A stretch of 64,000 nucleotides of DNA from Gillisia xinjiangensis (GCF_046298265.1 NZ_JBKAHK010000010.1:62001-126000), one strand, 5' to 3'; positions 7,438 to 16,836 are shown, counted from the stretch's first letter. Notes: generated by a model from the letters alone, not told the origin. Numbers and translations: made by a program.

Positions 7438-9783
7438 TTAAAACTGATAATTCAATCCCACACCACCAAAATAATTCCGTGGATTTCCGGGATAATAAAA
7501 CCTTGGAGCTGCTCCACCAAAACCAACCGCGTTAGGAAGCACGCTGGCCGCATATTTTTCATCGGTAAGATTGTTTATTCCTGCTGTAAAACTCAGGTTA
7601 AGATCTTCGATAAGATCAATGGTGTAAACTGCCTTTAAATTCAGAAGTGTAGAATTATCTGAAAAAGCAGAATTTGCATCATTTAAAGGAATTTCACCTA
7701 CGGCGAAAAAATTGCTGTAAATATTTAACGCGTTCCAGATATTCAAATCCAAACCAACATTTACGGTACTGGCCGGAACTCCGGGTAATTTATTACCGGA
7801 AAAATTTGACTCACGATCCAGAAATTCCTCAAATTCAAAAAAGTTGATCGATGCATTTATATAAGGTTTTATAATCAATTCGGGGATCAGCCTTTTGGTG
7901 TAGGCTGCAAAAAGCTCTATTCCGTTATGATTGGTTTTTCCTGCATTTACTCCCACGTAACGATCTTCTGCAACTCTTTGAGCTACCAAAAGATCATCTA
8001 TTTGAATGGAATACAGAGCAACTTCAGTATATAATGAATTATTCAACCAGTTACCTTTAAACCCAATTTCATAATTGATGCCCGTTTCCGGTTGAAGATC
8101 TGTGTTTAATTGCCCATCTGGAGTAAGGGTCTCTGCAACCGTGGGAGTTGAAAAACCATGGCTTACAGAAGCATAGATGTTTTTACCGTTAGAAACCTCA
8201 AAGGTTGTAGCAATCCTGGGAGATAAAATTGTTTTAAATGCATAATCACCGGATTGATCCACAGCATCCTGTATAAAAAGATCGGTTAGATTATACTTTG
8301 TTATATTTACATTGAAGCCTGTTTCCAAACCCCATTTATCGGATAAATCCAGGTTAATTTGTCCGAAAAGATTCGAGTAATTTCTATCCTGTTCATTATT
8401 GCTTAAACGCTCTCCCAAAACACTTCCCTGATCCTGAAAATCCCGATATAAATTTTCAAAGGTTCCAATCTCATACCATTCATTATAATATTCTGCCCCA
8501 AAACTTAATTTTGAAGGACGATCAAAAAGTTCAGCAGAAAGATTAAATTTTGTTCTTACCCCTGCCGAAATCCGTTCCTCTTTCAAAATATCAAAAGGCC
8601 TTGGTTCATAGGCATCCCTGAAACTAACATATACACTGGTGGTATTTGTGAAAGATGAGGAGAACTGATGATCATAGGAAACTCCCAGCAAGCCTTTATC
8701 ATAAGATTCGAAACCTTGAGATGCTGCCCAGTTTGAAGCCGCAACCGATGGATTGTTCCTGAAATCACTCTCATTTATGGAACTTGGAATAAAAGCTTTT
8801 AATCGTGTGAAATTAGCGAGAAAACTTAACTTATTATTTTCTGCGGTTTTCAGGCTTCCGTGAACAAGTCCTGACTTCCTGCTATAATCTCCATTTTCCC
8901 GATATCCATCGGTTTGAAGATCGCTGAAATTTGCAAAAAGAGAAGTGGTTTCGGTACCGTGAGAAGCAGAAATAGTTTTTTTCAACATCCCAAAACTGCC
9001 AAATAATACTTCGCCTGCGGCTTCAGTTTTATCCATTTCCCCTTCTGCAGCATAAAGATTGATAACTCCTCCCAAACCGGCCCCATAAATACTGGAGGCT
9101 GGCCCTTTTATTATTTCAATTCTGGAAAGAGATTCGGGATCTATATCATCCAGGGTTAATTCTCCTTCGGCAGTAGAAAGAGGAATCCCATTAAAGTAAG
9201 CCTGTATCCTGTTGGTGCTATATTGCGATCGGGCTCCAATTCCGCGAATATTGAGTTTAGTGGTGTTTAGTGCTCCCTGGTTTACATACACACCGGGAAT
9301 ATTATTGAATGCCTGCGCCAGGTTAACCGCATCTATTCGTTTAAGATCTTCGGAAGAAATCACGCTTACAGATGCTGGGATTTTACGCAGTTCAATAGGA
9401 ATAAGGATGCTTTTTATCAATACTTCGGAAAGTACTTCCGTAGAATTTTTCAGAAATACCTGAATTTCATCCGTCACAGCATTTACTACAATCCTTTCCC
9501 GCTCAAATCCTATAGCGGTTATTTTAAGGATTACAGGAAAGCCTTCTGTTTGTAATCTAAATTTACCTTCAGCATTTGAAAAAGCCACCACTTCGGTTTT
9601 CAAATTGAGAATGCTAACATTTTCAATAGGTTGTAAAGTTGAAGCATTTAAAATGGTTCCCTGAATTGTTTGGCTATAAATTTTTCCGAAGCAAATTAAA
9701 AAAATAAGTGCAAAAAGTGTTTTCTTCAAGATGGTAATTTTATTCAGTAGAGATAAAGCCCTAAAATTAATGTTATTTTTCAT
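7438..9783 (-). CDS. TonB-dependent outer-membrane receptor
   Basis: A 781-residue outer-membrane transporter that imports a ligand using TonB energy. In order it has a signal peptide (KKTLFALIFLICFGKIYSQ), a carboxypeptidase-regulatory-like domain (TIQGTILNASTLQPIENVSI, about residues 40-120), the plug domain (IPASVSVISSEDLKRIDAVNLAQAFNNIPGV; PASSIYGAGLGGVINL) and a beta-barrel. It ends ...NYFGGVGLNYQF with the C-terminal aromatic needed for barrel insertion. The plug and barrel resemble iron-siderophore or Fe-dicitrate receptors, but there is no SusD partner and the ligand cannot be told. I start it at MKNNINF rather than seven codons upstream. It is monocistronic. Confidence 0.9.
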   Translation of the reverse strand: MKNNINFRALSLLNKITILKKTLFALIFLICFGKIYSQTIQGTILNASTLQPIENVSILNLKTEVVAFSNAEGKFRLQTEGFPVILKITAIGFERERIVVNAVTDEIQVFLKNSTEVLSEVLIKSILIPIELRKIPASVSVISSEDLKRIDAVNLAQAFNNIPGVYVNQGALNTTKLNIRGIGARSQYSTNRIQAYFNGIPLSTAEGELTLDDIDPESLSRIEIIKGPASSIYGAGLGGVINLYAAEGEMDKTEAAGEVLFGSFGMLKKTISASHGTETTSLFANFSDLQTDGYRENGDYSRKSGLVHGSLKTAENNKLSFLANFTRLKAFIPSSINESDFRNNPSVAASNWAASQGFESYDKGLLGVSYDHQFSSSFTNTTSVYVSFRDAYEPRPFDILKEERISAGVRTKFNLSAELFDRPSKLSFGAEYYNEWYEIGTFENLYRDFQDQGSVLGERLSNNEQDRNYSNLFGQINLDLSDKWGLETGFNVNITKYNLTDLFIQDAVDQSGDYAFKTILSPRIATTFEVSNGKNIYASVSHGFSTPTVAETLTPDGQLNTDLQPETGINYEIGFKGNWLNNSLYTEVALYSIQIDDLLVAQRVAEDRYVGVNAGKTNHNGIELFAAYTKRLIPELIIKPYINASINFFEFEEFLDRESNFSGNKLPGVPASTVNVGLDLNIWNALNIYSNFFAVGEIPLNDANSAFSDNSTLLNLKAVYTIDLIEDLNLSFTAGINNLTDEKYAASVLPNAVGFGGAAPRFYYPGNPRNYFGGVGLNYQF

Positions 9784-10083
9784 CAAAAGTAAGCGAATAG
9801 ACAAAGACCTGGCGACATTTTTTAGCCTAAAATGGAAACTATTTTAAAAATCAATAGCATCGGAACAAGCTCACAAGGTTATTCAAGGGATAAAATATTC
9901 AAGATTAACTTTTTATTTAAAACCTGAATCAAAAACCTCGAGGCAAACCCAAGAGATATGGATTGAAAAATATTTTTAAAAACTCGAGGCAGGCCCCAGA
10001 GAATTAAACCCTCAATGAGGGATTAAATTTAAGAATGTATTAAGTTTGCTTTAACAAAATGTTCTAATTACATTCGATTTACT
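9784..10083. repeat. Intergenic region with CTCGAGGC and CCCTCAATGAGGG repeats
   Basis: Two direct half-copies lie at about 9931-9955 and 9979-10002 and share AAAA(C)CTCGAGGCA...CCCAGAGA. They are followed by the inverted repeat CCCTCAATGAGGG at 10009-10021. The last part, with flanking GAAT(T)AAA...GATT, recurs at 22760-22786. No gene is visible. Confidence 0.6.
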
Positions 10084-10091
10084 TAATTTTG
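10084..10091 (+). promoter_or_regulatory. -7 promoter box of the M14 peptidase gene
   Basis: TAATTTTG matches TAnnTTTG, 49 nt upstream of the ATG at 10141. No clear -33 element is visible. Confidence 0.5.
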
Positions 10092-10140
10092 GATGATTTG
10101 CAGATTTGAATAAGTTTATAAGTTAATAGATTGAACTTTT

Positions 10141-11892
10141 ATGAAAAAGATCTTTGTTGCACTATTTGCGGTTTTTTGCCTTTCAGGCTGTGATTTATCT
10201 AAATATCAACTTGTTGAGGAATTTGATTTCGAAACGGTTTTTGAAAAATCGACAGGAAAAGAAACTGCAACTTACGCTCAAGTCATAAAATATTACAAGC
10301 AACTCGGGACCGCTTACCCAACTATAAAACTCATGGAGTTTGGAAAAACAGATAGCGGGGAACCACTTCATTTAGCTGTTTTCAGTAAAGGTGAAAATTT
10401 CGATTTTGCACAGTTAAGGGAAGACCATACTATCATTCTTATAAATAACGGCATACATCCGGGTGAAAGTGACGGGATTGATGCCACGATGATGCTATTC
10501 CGGGATTTGGCACAAGACTCTGTTCCTGTTCCAAAAAACACGATTTTAGCCACTATTCCTGTTTATAATATTGGTGGAGCTTTGAACAGAAATTCAAGCT
10601 CGCGAACAAATCAAAATGGCCCTTTAGAATACGGTTTTAGAGGGAATGCACGAAATTATGATCTCAACCGGGATTTCATAAAGGCCGACACACGAAACAC
10701 CCGAAGTTTTTCCGAAATCTTTCATTTGGTTCAACCGGATATTTTTGTAGACACCCATGTGAGCAATGGTGCCGATTACCAATATACACTCACGCACTTA
10801 TTCACCCAAAAAGATAAACTGGGAGGAGAACTGGGCGATTATATGGATAAAAGAATGAAACCATCTTTTGAAAAATCATTATGGGAACATGAATGGGAGA
10901 TCACTCCTTATGTTAATGTTTTTAATGAGGTTCCCGAAAAAGGATTTGTTCAGTTTTTGGATTCCCCACGCTATTCCACAGGCTACACGACTCTTTGGAA
11001 CACGTTGGGAATTATGATTGAAACGCATATGCTAAAACCTTACAAAGAGCGGGTAAAGGGAACTTACCGCGCCCTGCAAACAATTATTGAAATAGGCGAA
11101 AGAGATAGGGCTACCATCAAGGATCTTAGAGCAAGGGCACAGCGTAAATATCTTACAGAGCGTTATTACCCACTGGATTTTAAGGCCGATAGCAGTAATA
11201 TTTCAAAATTGCAATTTAAAGGTTATGAAGCCAAAAGAGTTGAAAGTGATGTTACTGGTGAGAAACGACTGGAATACGACCAATCAAAACCCTTCACCAA
11301 AGAAATAGAATATTACGATAATTTTATTCCAACTGAAAGAATCGAAATTCCCAGGGCGTATGTAATTCCCAAGGGATGGTGGAATGTGCTTGAAATTTTA
11401 AAAAGCAATAAGGTAATAATGACCCCTTTTAAAAATGATACCACCATCCTGGTAGAAGTGTCTCATATCGATGATTACAGCACCAGGGATAAGGTTTATG
11501 AAGGCCACTACCCACATTATAATACCAGTGTTAAAAAAACACGGGACAGCATAAAATTCCGAAAAGGAGATCTTTATATAAAGACCTTTCAGCCGGCGGT
11601 GAGATATTTAATAGAAACCCTGGAACCCACTGCAGAGGACTCTTTTTTCAACTGGAATTTTTTCGACAGTATCCTGCAACAAAAAGAGGGGTTTTCTCCC
11701 TATGTTTTTGAAGACACCGCTAAAAAATTACTGGAAGGAAACCCGGAATTGAAAAAAGAATTTGATGAAAAGAAACGCTCAGACAGGGAATTTTCACAAA
11801 ACTCCTATGCACAGTTAAGCTGGATTCATAAACAGTCTGACCATTATGAGAAAGCACATTTACGCTATCCGGTCTTCCGGGTGAGTCGTTAA
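10141..11892 (+). CDS. M14-family zinc carboxypeptidase, lipoprotein
   Basis: A secreted metallopeptidase of 583 residues. The N-terminus MKKIFVALFAVFCLSGC is a lipoprotein signal with lipobox LSGC, so it should be anchored in the envelope. The M14 zinc site is visible as HPGESDG (HxxE) near residue 105 and the third ligand in VDTHVSNGAD near residue 204. DLNRDFIKADT contains the substrate-binding Arg region, and GIMIETHMLKPY holds the probable catalytic Glu. It is longer than simple carboxypeptidases; the C-terminal 200 residues are not assigned. The substrate is unknown. Its 3' end overlaps the convergent NUDIX gene by 33 bp. Confidence 0.87.
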   Translation: MKKIFVALFAVFCLSGCDLSKYQLVEEFDFETVFEKSTGKETATYAQVIKYYKQLGTAYPTIKLMEFGKTDSGEPLHLAVFSKGENFDFAQLREDHTIILINNGIHPGESDGIDATMMLFRDLAQDSVPVPKNTILATIPVYNIGGALNRNSSSRTNQNGPLEYGFRGNARNYDLNRDFIKADTRNTRSFSEIFHLVQPDIFVDTHVSNGADYQYTLTHLFTQKDKLGGELGDYMDKRMKPSFEKSLWEHEWEITPYVNVFNEVPEKGFVQFLDSPRYSTGYTTLWNTLGIMIETHMLKPYKERVKGTYRALQTIIEIGERDRATIKDLRARAQRKYLTERYYPLDFKADSSNISKLQFKGYEAKRVESDVTGEKRLEYDQSKPFTKEIEYYDNFIPTERIEIPRAYVIPKGWWNVLEILKSNKVIMTPFKNDTTILVEVSHIDDYSTRDKVYEGHYPHYNTSVKKTRDSIKFRKGDLYIKTFQPAVRYLIETLEPTAEDSFFNWNFFDSILQQKEGFSPYVFEDTAKKLLEGNPELKKEFDEKKRSDREFSQNSYAQLSWIHKQSDHYEKAHLRYPVFRVSR

Positions 11893-12483
11893 ATATTCCT
11901 TGGGAAACAACAATTTAATATTGGCATAGGATTTTGTCAGGGCCTTTTGTGATTTGGCAAAATTTTTCCATTTAACTTTTTTTATTCCTTCAGAATGTTC
12001 CGGAATTAATTCCCCGGTATATGGAGAATACATCTCGTACCAATGGGTAACTTTTAACCTGTATTTGTCCTTTCGTTTAAATATGTGATAGGTCTTTCTT
12101 AAAAACCGAACTATTTCGAGATCCTTCACCCCTGTTTCTTCCATCACTTCGCGAACGGCAGATTCCTCCAAGGTTTCTCCTTCCTCCACCTTTCCTTTTG
12201 GAAGATCCCAACGCTTATTTCTGTAGATAAATAAAATTTCTTTTTTATCGTTGTAAACCATTCCACCGGCGGCATGAACAACTTTTAATTTCTTTACAAG
12301 ATGCTTTAAAAGTTTTTCTTCATTTTCGTGATAGAGATTGACATATAAAAGCTCCCCATCCTGAATTCGCTTAATGATCTGTTTTAACTTTACAGTTTTA
12401 ATAGGGAAAGAAGTATAGTTATTACCAACATCTTTATTCGTTGAAAGAATAATTGGAATATCATTAACAAAAACTTTATACAT
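11860..12483 (-). CDS. NUDIX hydrolase
   Basis: Hydrolyses a nucleoside diphosphate linked to another moiety; the exact substrate cannot be told. The 207-residue protein has an N-terminal region of about 70 residues before the Nudix domain. The domain carries the perfect Nudix box G-x5-E-x7-REVxEExGV (GKVEEGETLEESAVREVMEETGV region, about residues 101-123). The preceding KRWDLPKGK is typical. Its start lies only 7 bp from the divergent pyrE start, and its end overlaps the M14 gene in convergent orientation, so it is tightly packed on both sides. Confidence 0.9.
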   Translation of the reverse strand: MYKVFVNDIPIILSTNKDVGNNYTSFPIKTVKLKQIIKRIQDGELLYVNLYHENEEKLLKHLVKKLKVVHAAGGMVYNDKKEILFIYRNKRWDLPKGKVEEGETLEESAVREVMEETGVKDLEIVRFLRKTYHIFKRKDKYRLKVTHWYEMYSPYTGELIPEHSEGIKKVKWKNFAKSQKALTKSYANIKLLFPKEYLTTHPEDRIA

Positions 12484-12486
12484 TTG
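12479..12486 (+). promoter_or_regulatory. -7 promoter box of pyrE, nearly leaderless
   Basis: TACATTTG matches TAnnTTTG exactly and ends 4 nt before the pyrE ATG. It overlaps the start codon of the divergent NUDIX gene. Transcription starting the usual few bases downstream of the box would give an mRNA with little or no leader. Confidence 0.5.
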
Positions 12487-12490
12487 CAGT

Positions 12491-13132
12491 ATGATTTTAA
12501 ATAAAGAAACAGCCGTTAAAACAGCTGAATTGCTTTTGCAAATTAAAGCAATAAAATTAGAACCACAACAACCCTTTACCTGGGCAAGCGGGTGGAAATC
12601 TCCAATCTATTGCGATAACCGGATCGTGTTGTCCTATCCTCCCATAAGGAATTTCATCAGGGAAAATTTTTCCCGGCAAATTGAGGAACTCTACGGAAGA
12701 CCGGATGTAATAGCAGGTGTTGCTACCGGAGCCATTGGGATTGGGATGCTGGTGGCAGATTATATGAACCTTCCTTTTGTTTATGTAAGGCCGGAGGCAA
12801 AAGGTCATGGCAGAAAAAATCAAATAGAAGGAAAACTGGAAAGCGGACAAACCGTGGTGGTGATTGAAGACCTTATAAGCACTGGAAAAAGTAGTCTAAA
12901 CGCGATTAATGCGCTTAAGGAGGCAAAAGTAACCATTAAGGGATTGCTGGCAATTTTTACCTATGGTTTCGATGTTTCAGAAGAAAATTTCAAAAAGGCC
13001 AATGTAGATCTTTATACTTTGAGCAATTATGAATTTCTTATCGAAACAGCTTTAAAAACAAGGTATATTAATTCATCTGAAGCCGAAACTTTAAAAACCT
13101 GGAGAAAAGATCCGGAAAACTGGAAAAAATAA
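12491..13132 (+). CDS. pyrE: Orotate phosphoribosyltransferase
   Basis: Forms orotidine 5'-monophosphate from orotate and PRPP in pyrimidine synthesis. The 213-residue product has the substrate-binding segment FTWASGWKSPIYCDNR and the KGHGRKNQIEG mobile loop (K-x-H-G). The PRPP-binding motif is VVVIEDLISTGKSS. Length is standard. It is followed after 1 bp by an SRPBCC gene, with which it must be co-transcribed, and is divergent from the NUDIX gene. Confidence 0.95.
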   Translation: MILNKETAVKTAELLLQIKAIKLEPQQPFTWASGWKSPIYCDNRIVLSYPPIRNFIRENFSRQIEELYGRPDVIAGVATGAIGIGMLVADYMNLPFVYVRPEAKGHGRKNQIEGKLESGQTVVVIEDLISTGKSSLNAINALKEAKVTIKGLLAIFTYGFDVSEENFKKANVDLYTLSNYEFLIETALKTRYINSSEAETLKTWRKDPENWKK

Positions 13133-13133
13133 T

Positions 13134-13526
13134 ATGAAATTAGAAAGTCCAAGAGTAACAACTCAAAAAAGTCAGCAGGAAATGTATGATTTTCTTACCA
13201 ACGTAGAAAATTACAAACAGGTTATGCCTGAAAGTATGGAGAAATTTGAAGTAATCGCTTCAGACACGTTCCTGTTCACACTTAAAGGAATGCCGCAAAT
13301 AGCGCTTAAAATCACAGAAACCAGGGAACCGGATTTGGTTGTTCTGGGGTCAACTTCTGAAAAATTCAACTTCTCACTTAACATTCTGGTAGCACCTGAA
13401 GGTGAAAATCAGAGCGTTGTTCAATTGCTTTTTGAAGGAAAATTCAACGCAATGATGTCGATGATGGTGAAAGGCCCCCTTACCAAATTCATTACCAACC
13501 TTAGTGAAAACATGGGCAAGCTTTAA
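13134..13526 (+). CDS. SRPBCC (START-like) family protein
   Basis: A 130-residue soluble protein of the polyketide-cyclase/START-like fold, judged from the N-terminal pattern KSQQEMYDFLTNVENYKQVMPESMEKFEV, the alternating beta strands, and the C-terminal helix MMVKGPLTKFITNLSENMGKL. Such proteins bind hydrophobic ligands, but the ligand here is unknown. The start codon is 1 bp after pyrE, and the pyrE-SRPBCC pair is frequent in Flavobacteriia, so a link to pyrE expression is likely while a functional link is only inferred. It overlaps birA by 4 bp in convergent orientation. Confidence 0.75.
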   Translation: MKLESPRVTTQKSQQEMYDFLTNVENYKQVMPESMEKFEVIASDTFLFTLKGMPQIALKITETREPDLVVLGSTSEKFNFSLNILVAPEGENQSVVQLLFEGKFNAMMSMMVKGPLTKFITNLSENMGKL

Positions 13527-14254
13527 AAGAGCAGTTTCAGTTCTTTTAAATCAAAAGTTCTGATTATACTATCCTCCACCTCGATTTTAAGAAGTCCGGT
13601 GGAGGTTATTCCTTTAATAATTCCGGTTAGAAAAGAATTATCCTGCATTTGAAAGGTGGATATTTTATTTTTCCGGAAGAGTTTTTTCTCATAATCAGCC
13701 AGAATACCCCCGGTATTTCCCTCTTTAAAATTTAGCATGATACCTTCGATATTTTGCAAAATAACATCCCGCACTTTTTCTAATTCAAAAGTCCTTCCGG
13801 TAACGAGATTTAGCGATGAAGCCTTTGGCAATCCCGAAAAAGCAGTTTGATTAACATTAATACCAATACCAATAATCGCAGCCCCTATACTGCCATTATT
13901 CAGAATGTTTTCAATGAGGATTCCGCCAATTTTAAGATTTTCTGCCATAATGTCGTTTGGCCATTTCAGCTTCAAGTTATTAATTTTCAATTCTTTTAAG
14001 GCCAATAGAATAGCCAGTCCAATTCCTGCGCTTAAGATAAATTGATCCTGAATTTTTACTTTAGGTTTAGGAAGAAGTACACTAAAAGTAAGGTTCTCCC
14101 CCGCATTAGAAATCCAACTTGCCCCGCGTTGACCTCTTCCTGAAGTTTGCTCATAGGCGTGAATACAAACCGGAGCGGTATTTCGGTTTAATTGATACCA
14201 TTCCCTGGCAAGGATATTAGTAGATTCGGTGGCACTAACTTTGATAATACGCAT
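13523..14254 (-). CDS. birA: Biotin--[acetyl-CoA-carboxylase] ligase
   Basis: Activates biotin with ATP and attaches it to the biotinyl domain of carboxylases such as the pyruvate carboxylase at the left edge. The 243-residue protein has the catalytic signature TSGRGQRGASW (GRGRxGRxW type) and LKWPNDIMAENLKIGGILIE. It lacks the N-terminal DNA-binding helix-turn-helix of the E. coli BirA repressor, so it is the monofunctional type. It is divergent from rsfS and convergent with the SRPBCC gene. Confidence 0.93.
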   Translation of the reverse strand: MRIIKVSATESTNILAREWYQLNRNTAPVCIHAYEQTSGRGQRGASWISNAGENLTFSVLLPKPKVKIQDQFILSAGIGLAILLALKELKINNLKLKWPNDIMAENLKIGGILIENILNNGSIGAAIIGIGINVNQTAFSGLPKASSLNLVTGRTFELEKVRDVILQNIEGIMLNFKEGNTGGILADYEKKLFRKNKISTFQMQDNSFLTGIIKGITSTGLLKIEVEDSIIRTFDLKELKLLF

Positions 14255-14321
14255 GTATAAAAAGGGCTCGTTAAGGCGTTAATTGTTACGTAAACACAGC
14301 CTAATAAAGACTAAAAAGTAA

Positions 14322-14329
14322 TAACTTTG
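14322..14329 (+). promoter_or_regulatory. -7 promoter box of the rsfS-ftsH operon
   Basis: TAACTTTG, an exact TAnnTTTG match, 18 nt upstream of the rsfS ATG at 14348. The position argues against the longer frame starting seven codons earlier. Confidence 0.6.
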
Positions 14330-14347
14330 CGCAAAGAACAAAATTTA

Positions 14348-14719
14348 ATGATTAAAAAGGAAATAAACAACGATCAACTTATAGCTCAAATTATAAAAGG
14401 AATAGAGGAAGTTAAAGGAAATAACATCGAAATTCTTGATTTAAGGGAAATTGAAAATACTGTCTGTGATTATTTTGTCATCTGTAATGGTTCTTCCAAC
14501 ACTCAGGTAAACGCCATAGTAAATTCCATCCAAAAAACAGTTAGCAAGGCTCTTAAAGACAAACCATGGCACATAGAAGGCAGTGATAATGCGGAATGGG
14601 TGTTGATGGATTACGTGAATGTTGTAGTTCATGTTTTTCAAAAACATATAAGAGAATATTATGATATTGAAAGTCTATGGGGTGATGCTAAGATCACTCA
14701 AATTGAGACAAATTATTAA
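14348..14719 (+). CDS. rsfS: Ribosome silencing factor RsfS (Iojap family)
   Basis: Binds ribosomal protein uL14 and blocks subunit joining under starvation. The 123-residue product shows the family core: EILDLREIENTVCDYFVICNGSSNTQVNAI, then PWHIEGSDNAEWVLMDYVNVVVHVF and REYYDIESLWGDA. Length is right (105-130). I chose the ATG at 14348, 18 nt after a -7 box. ftsH follows 17 bp downstream, so both are probably transcribed together, a common Bacteroidota order. Confidence 0.94.
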   Translation: MIKKEINNDQLIAQIIKGIEEVKGNNIEILDLREIENTVCDYFVICNGSSNTQVNAIVNSIQKTVSKALKDKPWHIEGSDNAEWVLMDYVNVVVHVFQKHIREYYDIESLWGDAKITQIETNY

Positions 14720-14736
14720 AAAATAAGCAACTAAGA

Positions 14737-16779
14737 ATGGCAAATAAGGAACCGAATAAAAAATTAGAACCTAAAAAACCTAAATTCAATGCATATTGGA
14801 TTTATGCTGCGATTATAGTTATCTTTTTAGGAATTCAGATTTTTGGAGGATCGGGTTTCAATGAACCGGTTAAAACCAATCCGGCTGAATTTGAAACGTA
14901 TTTAAGAAATGGGGATGTTAAAAAGGTTTTAATAGTAAACCGAAATCAGGCCAAAGTTTTTCTTACAGAAGAAGCCAAAGCAAAGGAAATTCATAAAAAA
15001 GCTACAGAAAGTGAGATGTTTGCTTCTGGTGAAGCTCCTGCCTATTCCTTTGAAATAGGTGATCTTCAAAATTTCGAAAATTCGATCAAGGATATAAAAT
15101 CCGAGTACAATCTGGACACCATAGTAACCTACGATACGCAGGCAAATGTTTGGGGAGATATTCTACTTACCCTTTTACCTTTTGTTTTAATAATTGGGAT
15201 CTGGATATTTATCATGAAAAAAATGAGTTCCGGTGGCGGAGGAGGTCCTGGCGGGCAGATTTTCAATATTGGGAAATCCAAAGCAAAGCTCTTTGACCAA
15301 AATACCGACGTAAAAACTTCCTTTAAAGATGTTGCAGGGCTGGAAGGAGCTAAAGAAGAAATACAGGAAATAGTAGACTTTCTTAAAACACCGGATAAAT
15401 ACACCTCATTGGGAGGTAAAATCCCTAAAGGAGCTTTATTGGTAGGGCCTCCGGGGACAGGAAAAACCCTTTTAGCAAAAGCCGTAGCCGGTGAAGCAAA
15501 GGTCCCTTTCTTTTCTTTATCTGGATCAGACTTTGTAGAGATGTTTGTAGGAGTTGGAGCCTCCAGGGTTCGGGATTTGTTTAAACAGGCAAAAGAAAAA
15601 TCCCCCTCAATCATCTTTATTGATGAAATTGATGCGATTGGCCGGGCCAGAGGAAAAAACAACATGTCTGGTTCTAATGACGAACGAGAAAACACACTAA
15701 ACCAGCTGCTTACTGAAATGGATGGTTTTGGCACAAACACGAATGTGATTGTAATAGCTGCCACAAACCGTGCAGATGTATTAGATAAAGCCTTAATGCG
15801 TGCAGGACGATTTGATCGGCAGATATATGTAGACCTTCCGGATGTAAGGGAACGTAAAGAGATCTTTGAAGTCCATTTAAGGCCAATTATTAAAGTTGCG
15901 GAAGAACTTGATATAGAATTTCTTGCCAAGCAAACCCCTGGATTTTCTGGAGCAGATATTGCCAATGTTTGTAACGAAGCGGCTTTAATAGCTGCCCGTA
16001 AAGGACATAAAGCGGTAGGAAAACAAGATTTTCTGGATGCTGTTGACAGAATTGTTGGCGGACTTGAGAAGAAGAATAAAATCATGACCCAGGAGGAGAA
16101 AAAAGCAATCGCGTACCATGAAGCCGGTCACGCAACCGCAAGCTGGATGTTGGAGCATGCTGCTCCTTTGGTGAAAGTAACTATAGTTCCCCGTGGACAA
16201 TCCCTGGGAGCTGCCTGGTACCTGCCAGAAGAAAGACTTATTGTTAGACCGGAACAAATGCTGGATGAAATGTGTGCCACTATGGGCGGTAGAGCTGCAG
16301 AGAAGGTAATGTTCAACCAGATATCAACCGGGGCGTTAAGCGATCTTGAAAAAGTGACAAAACAAGCACGTGCTATGGTTACAGTCTATGGACTTAACGA
16401 AAAAATTGGAAATCTTACATTCTATGATTCCACAGGCCAAAGTGAATATAATTTCACCAAGCCTTACAGTGAGAAAACTTCAGAATTAATAGATAAGGAA
16501 ATTTCCAACTTAATAGAAACACAATATCAAAGAGCTATTGCGTTGCTGGAAGCCAATAAAGATAAGCTAACCCAGTTGGCGGATATCCTCCTGGAAAAAG
16601 AAGTTATCTTTAAAGACGACCTTCAAAAGATTTTTGGAGACCGTCCATTCGCAGAAAGGGAAGAAATTGACTACTTCCCAAAGGATAAAAAAGTGAACAA
16701 TAAGGAAGAGGATAAAGATGGTGACGACAAACCATCGGAAGATTCGGAAATCCCCGAAGATACTTCGGTTAATAAATAA
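14737..16779 (+). CDS. ftsH: ATP-dependent zinc metalloprotease FtsH
   Basis: Membrane-bound AAA+ protease that degrades misfolded membrane proteins and regulatory substrates. The 680-residue chain has two membrane helices (about residues 22-41 and 137-159) flanking a periplasmic domain. A glycine-rich linker precedes Walker A GPPGTGKT (237-244), Walker B IIFIDEIDAIG and the SRH arginine motif (RAGRFDRQ). The zinc site is HEAGH (461-465), with the third ligand in LSDLEKVT. The C-terminal tail is acidic and Lys/Asp-rich. A strong hairpin terminator follows. Confidence 0.97.
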   Translation: MANKEPNKKLEPKKPKFNAYWIYAAIIVIFLGIQIFGGSGFNEPVKTNPAEFETYLRNGDVKKVLIVNRNQAKVFLTEEAKAKEIHKKATESEMFASGEAPAYSFEIGDLQNFENSIKDIKSEYNLDTIVTYDTQANVWGDILLTLLPFVLIIGIWIFIMKKMSSGGGGGPGGQIFNIGKSKAKLFDQNTDVKTSFKDVAGLEGAKEEIQEIVDFLKTPDKYTSLGGKIPKGALLVGPPGTGKTLLAKAVAGEAKVPFFSLSGSDFVEMFVGVGASRVRDLFKQAKEKSPSIIFIDEIDAIGRARGKNNMSGSNDERENTLNQLLTEMDGFGTNTNVIVIAATNRADVLDKALMRAGRFDRQIYVDLPDVRERKEIFEVHLRPIIKVAEELDIEFLAKQTPGFSGADIANVCNEAALIAARKGHKAVGKQDFLDAVDRIVGGLEKKNKIMTQEEKKAIAYHEAGHATASWMLEHAAPLVKVTIVPRGQSLGAAWYLPEERLIVRPEQMLDEMCATMGGRAAEKVMFNQISTGALSDLEKVTKQARAMVTVYGLNEKIGNLTFYDSTGQSEYNFTKPYSEKTSELIDKEISNLIETQYQRAIALLEANKDKLTQLADILLEKEVIFKDDLQKIFGDRPFAEREEIDYFPKDKKVNNKEEDKDGDDKPSEDSEIPEDTSVNK

Positions 16780-16794
16780 ATCATAATCTCTTGT

Positions 16795-16836
16795 AAAAAA
16801 TCTTAATTTAATGTAGCGTTAGATTAAGATTTTTTT
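16795..16836 (+). terminator. Terminator behind ftsH
   Basis: A perfect 13 bp stem (AAAAAATCTTAAT / ATTAAGATTTTTT) with a 15 nt loop, ending in a T run, 15 nt after the ftsH stop. The stem is symmetric in A and T tracts, so it could act on both strands. Confidence 0.75.

Noticed and set aside
15129..16085. 318-codon open frame on the minus strand inside ftsH
   Set aside because: It is the antisense shadow of a strongly conserved gene; the serine- and proline-rich translation matches no family, and ftsH explains the sequence.
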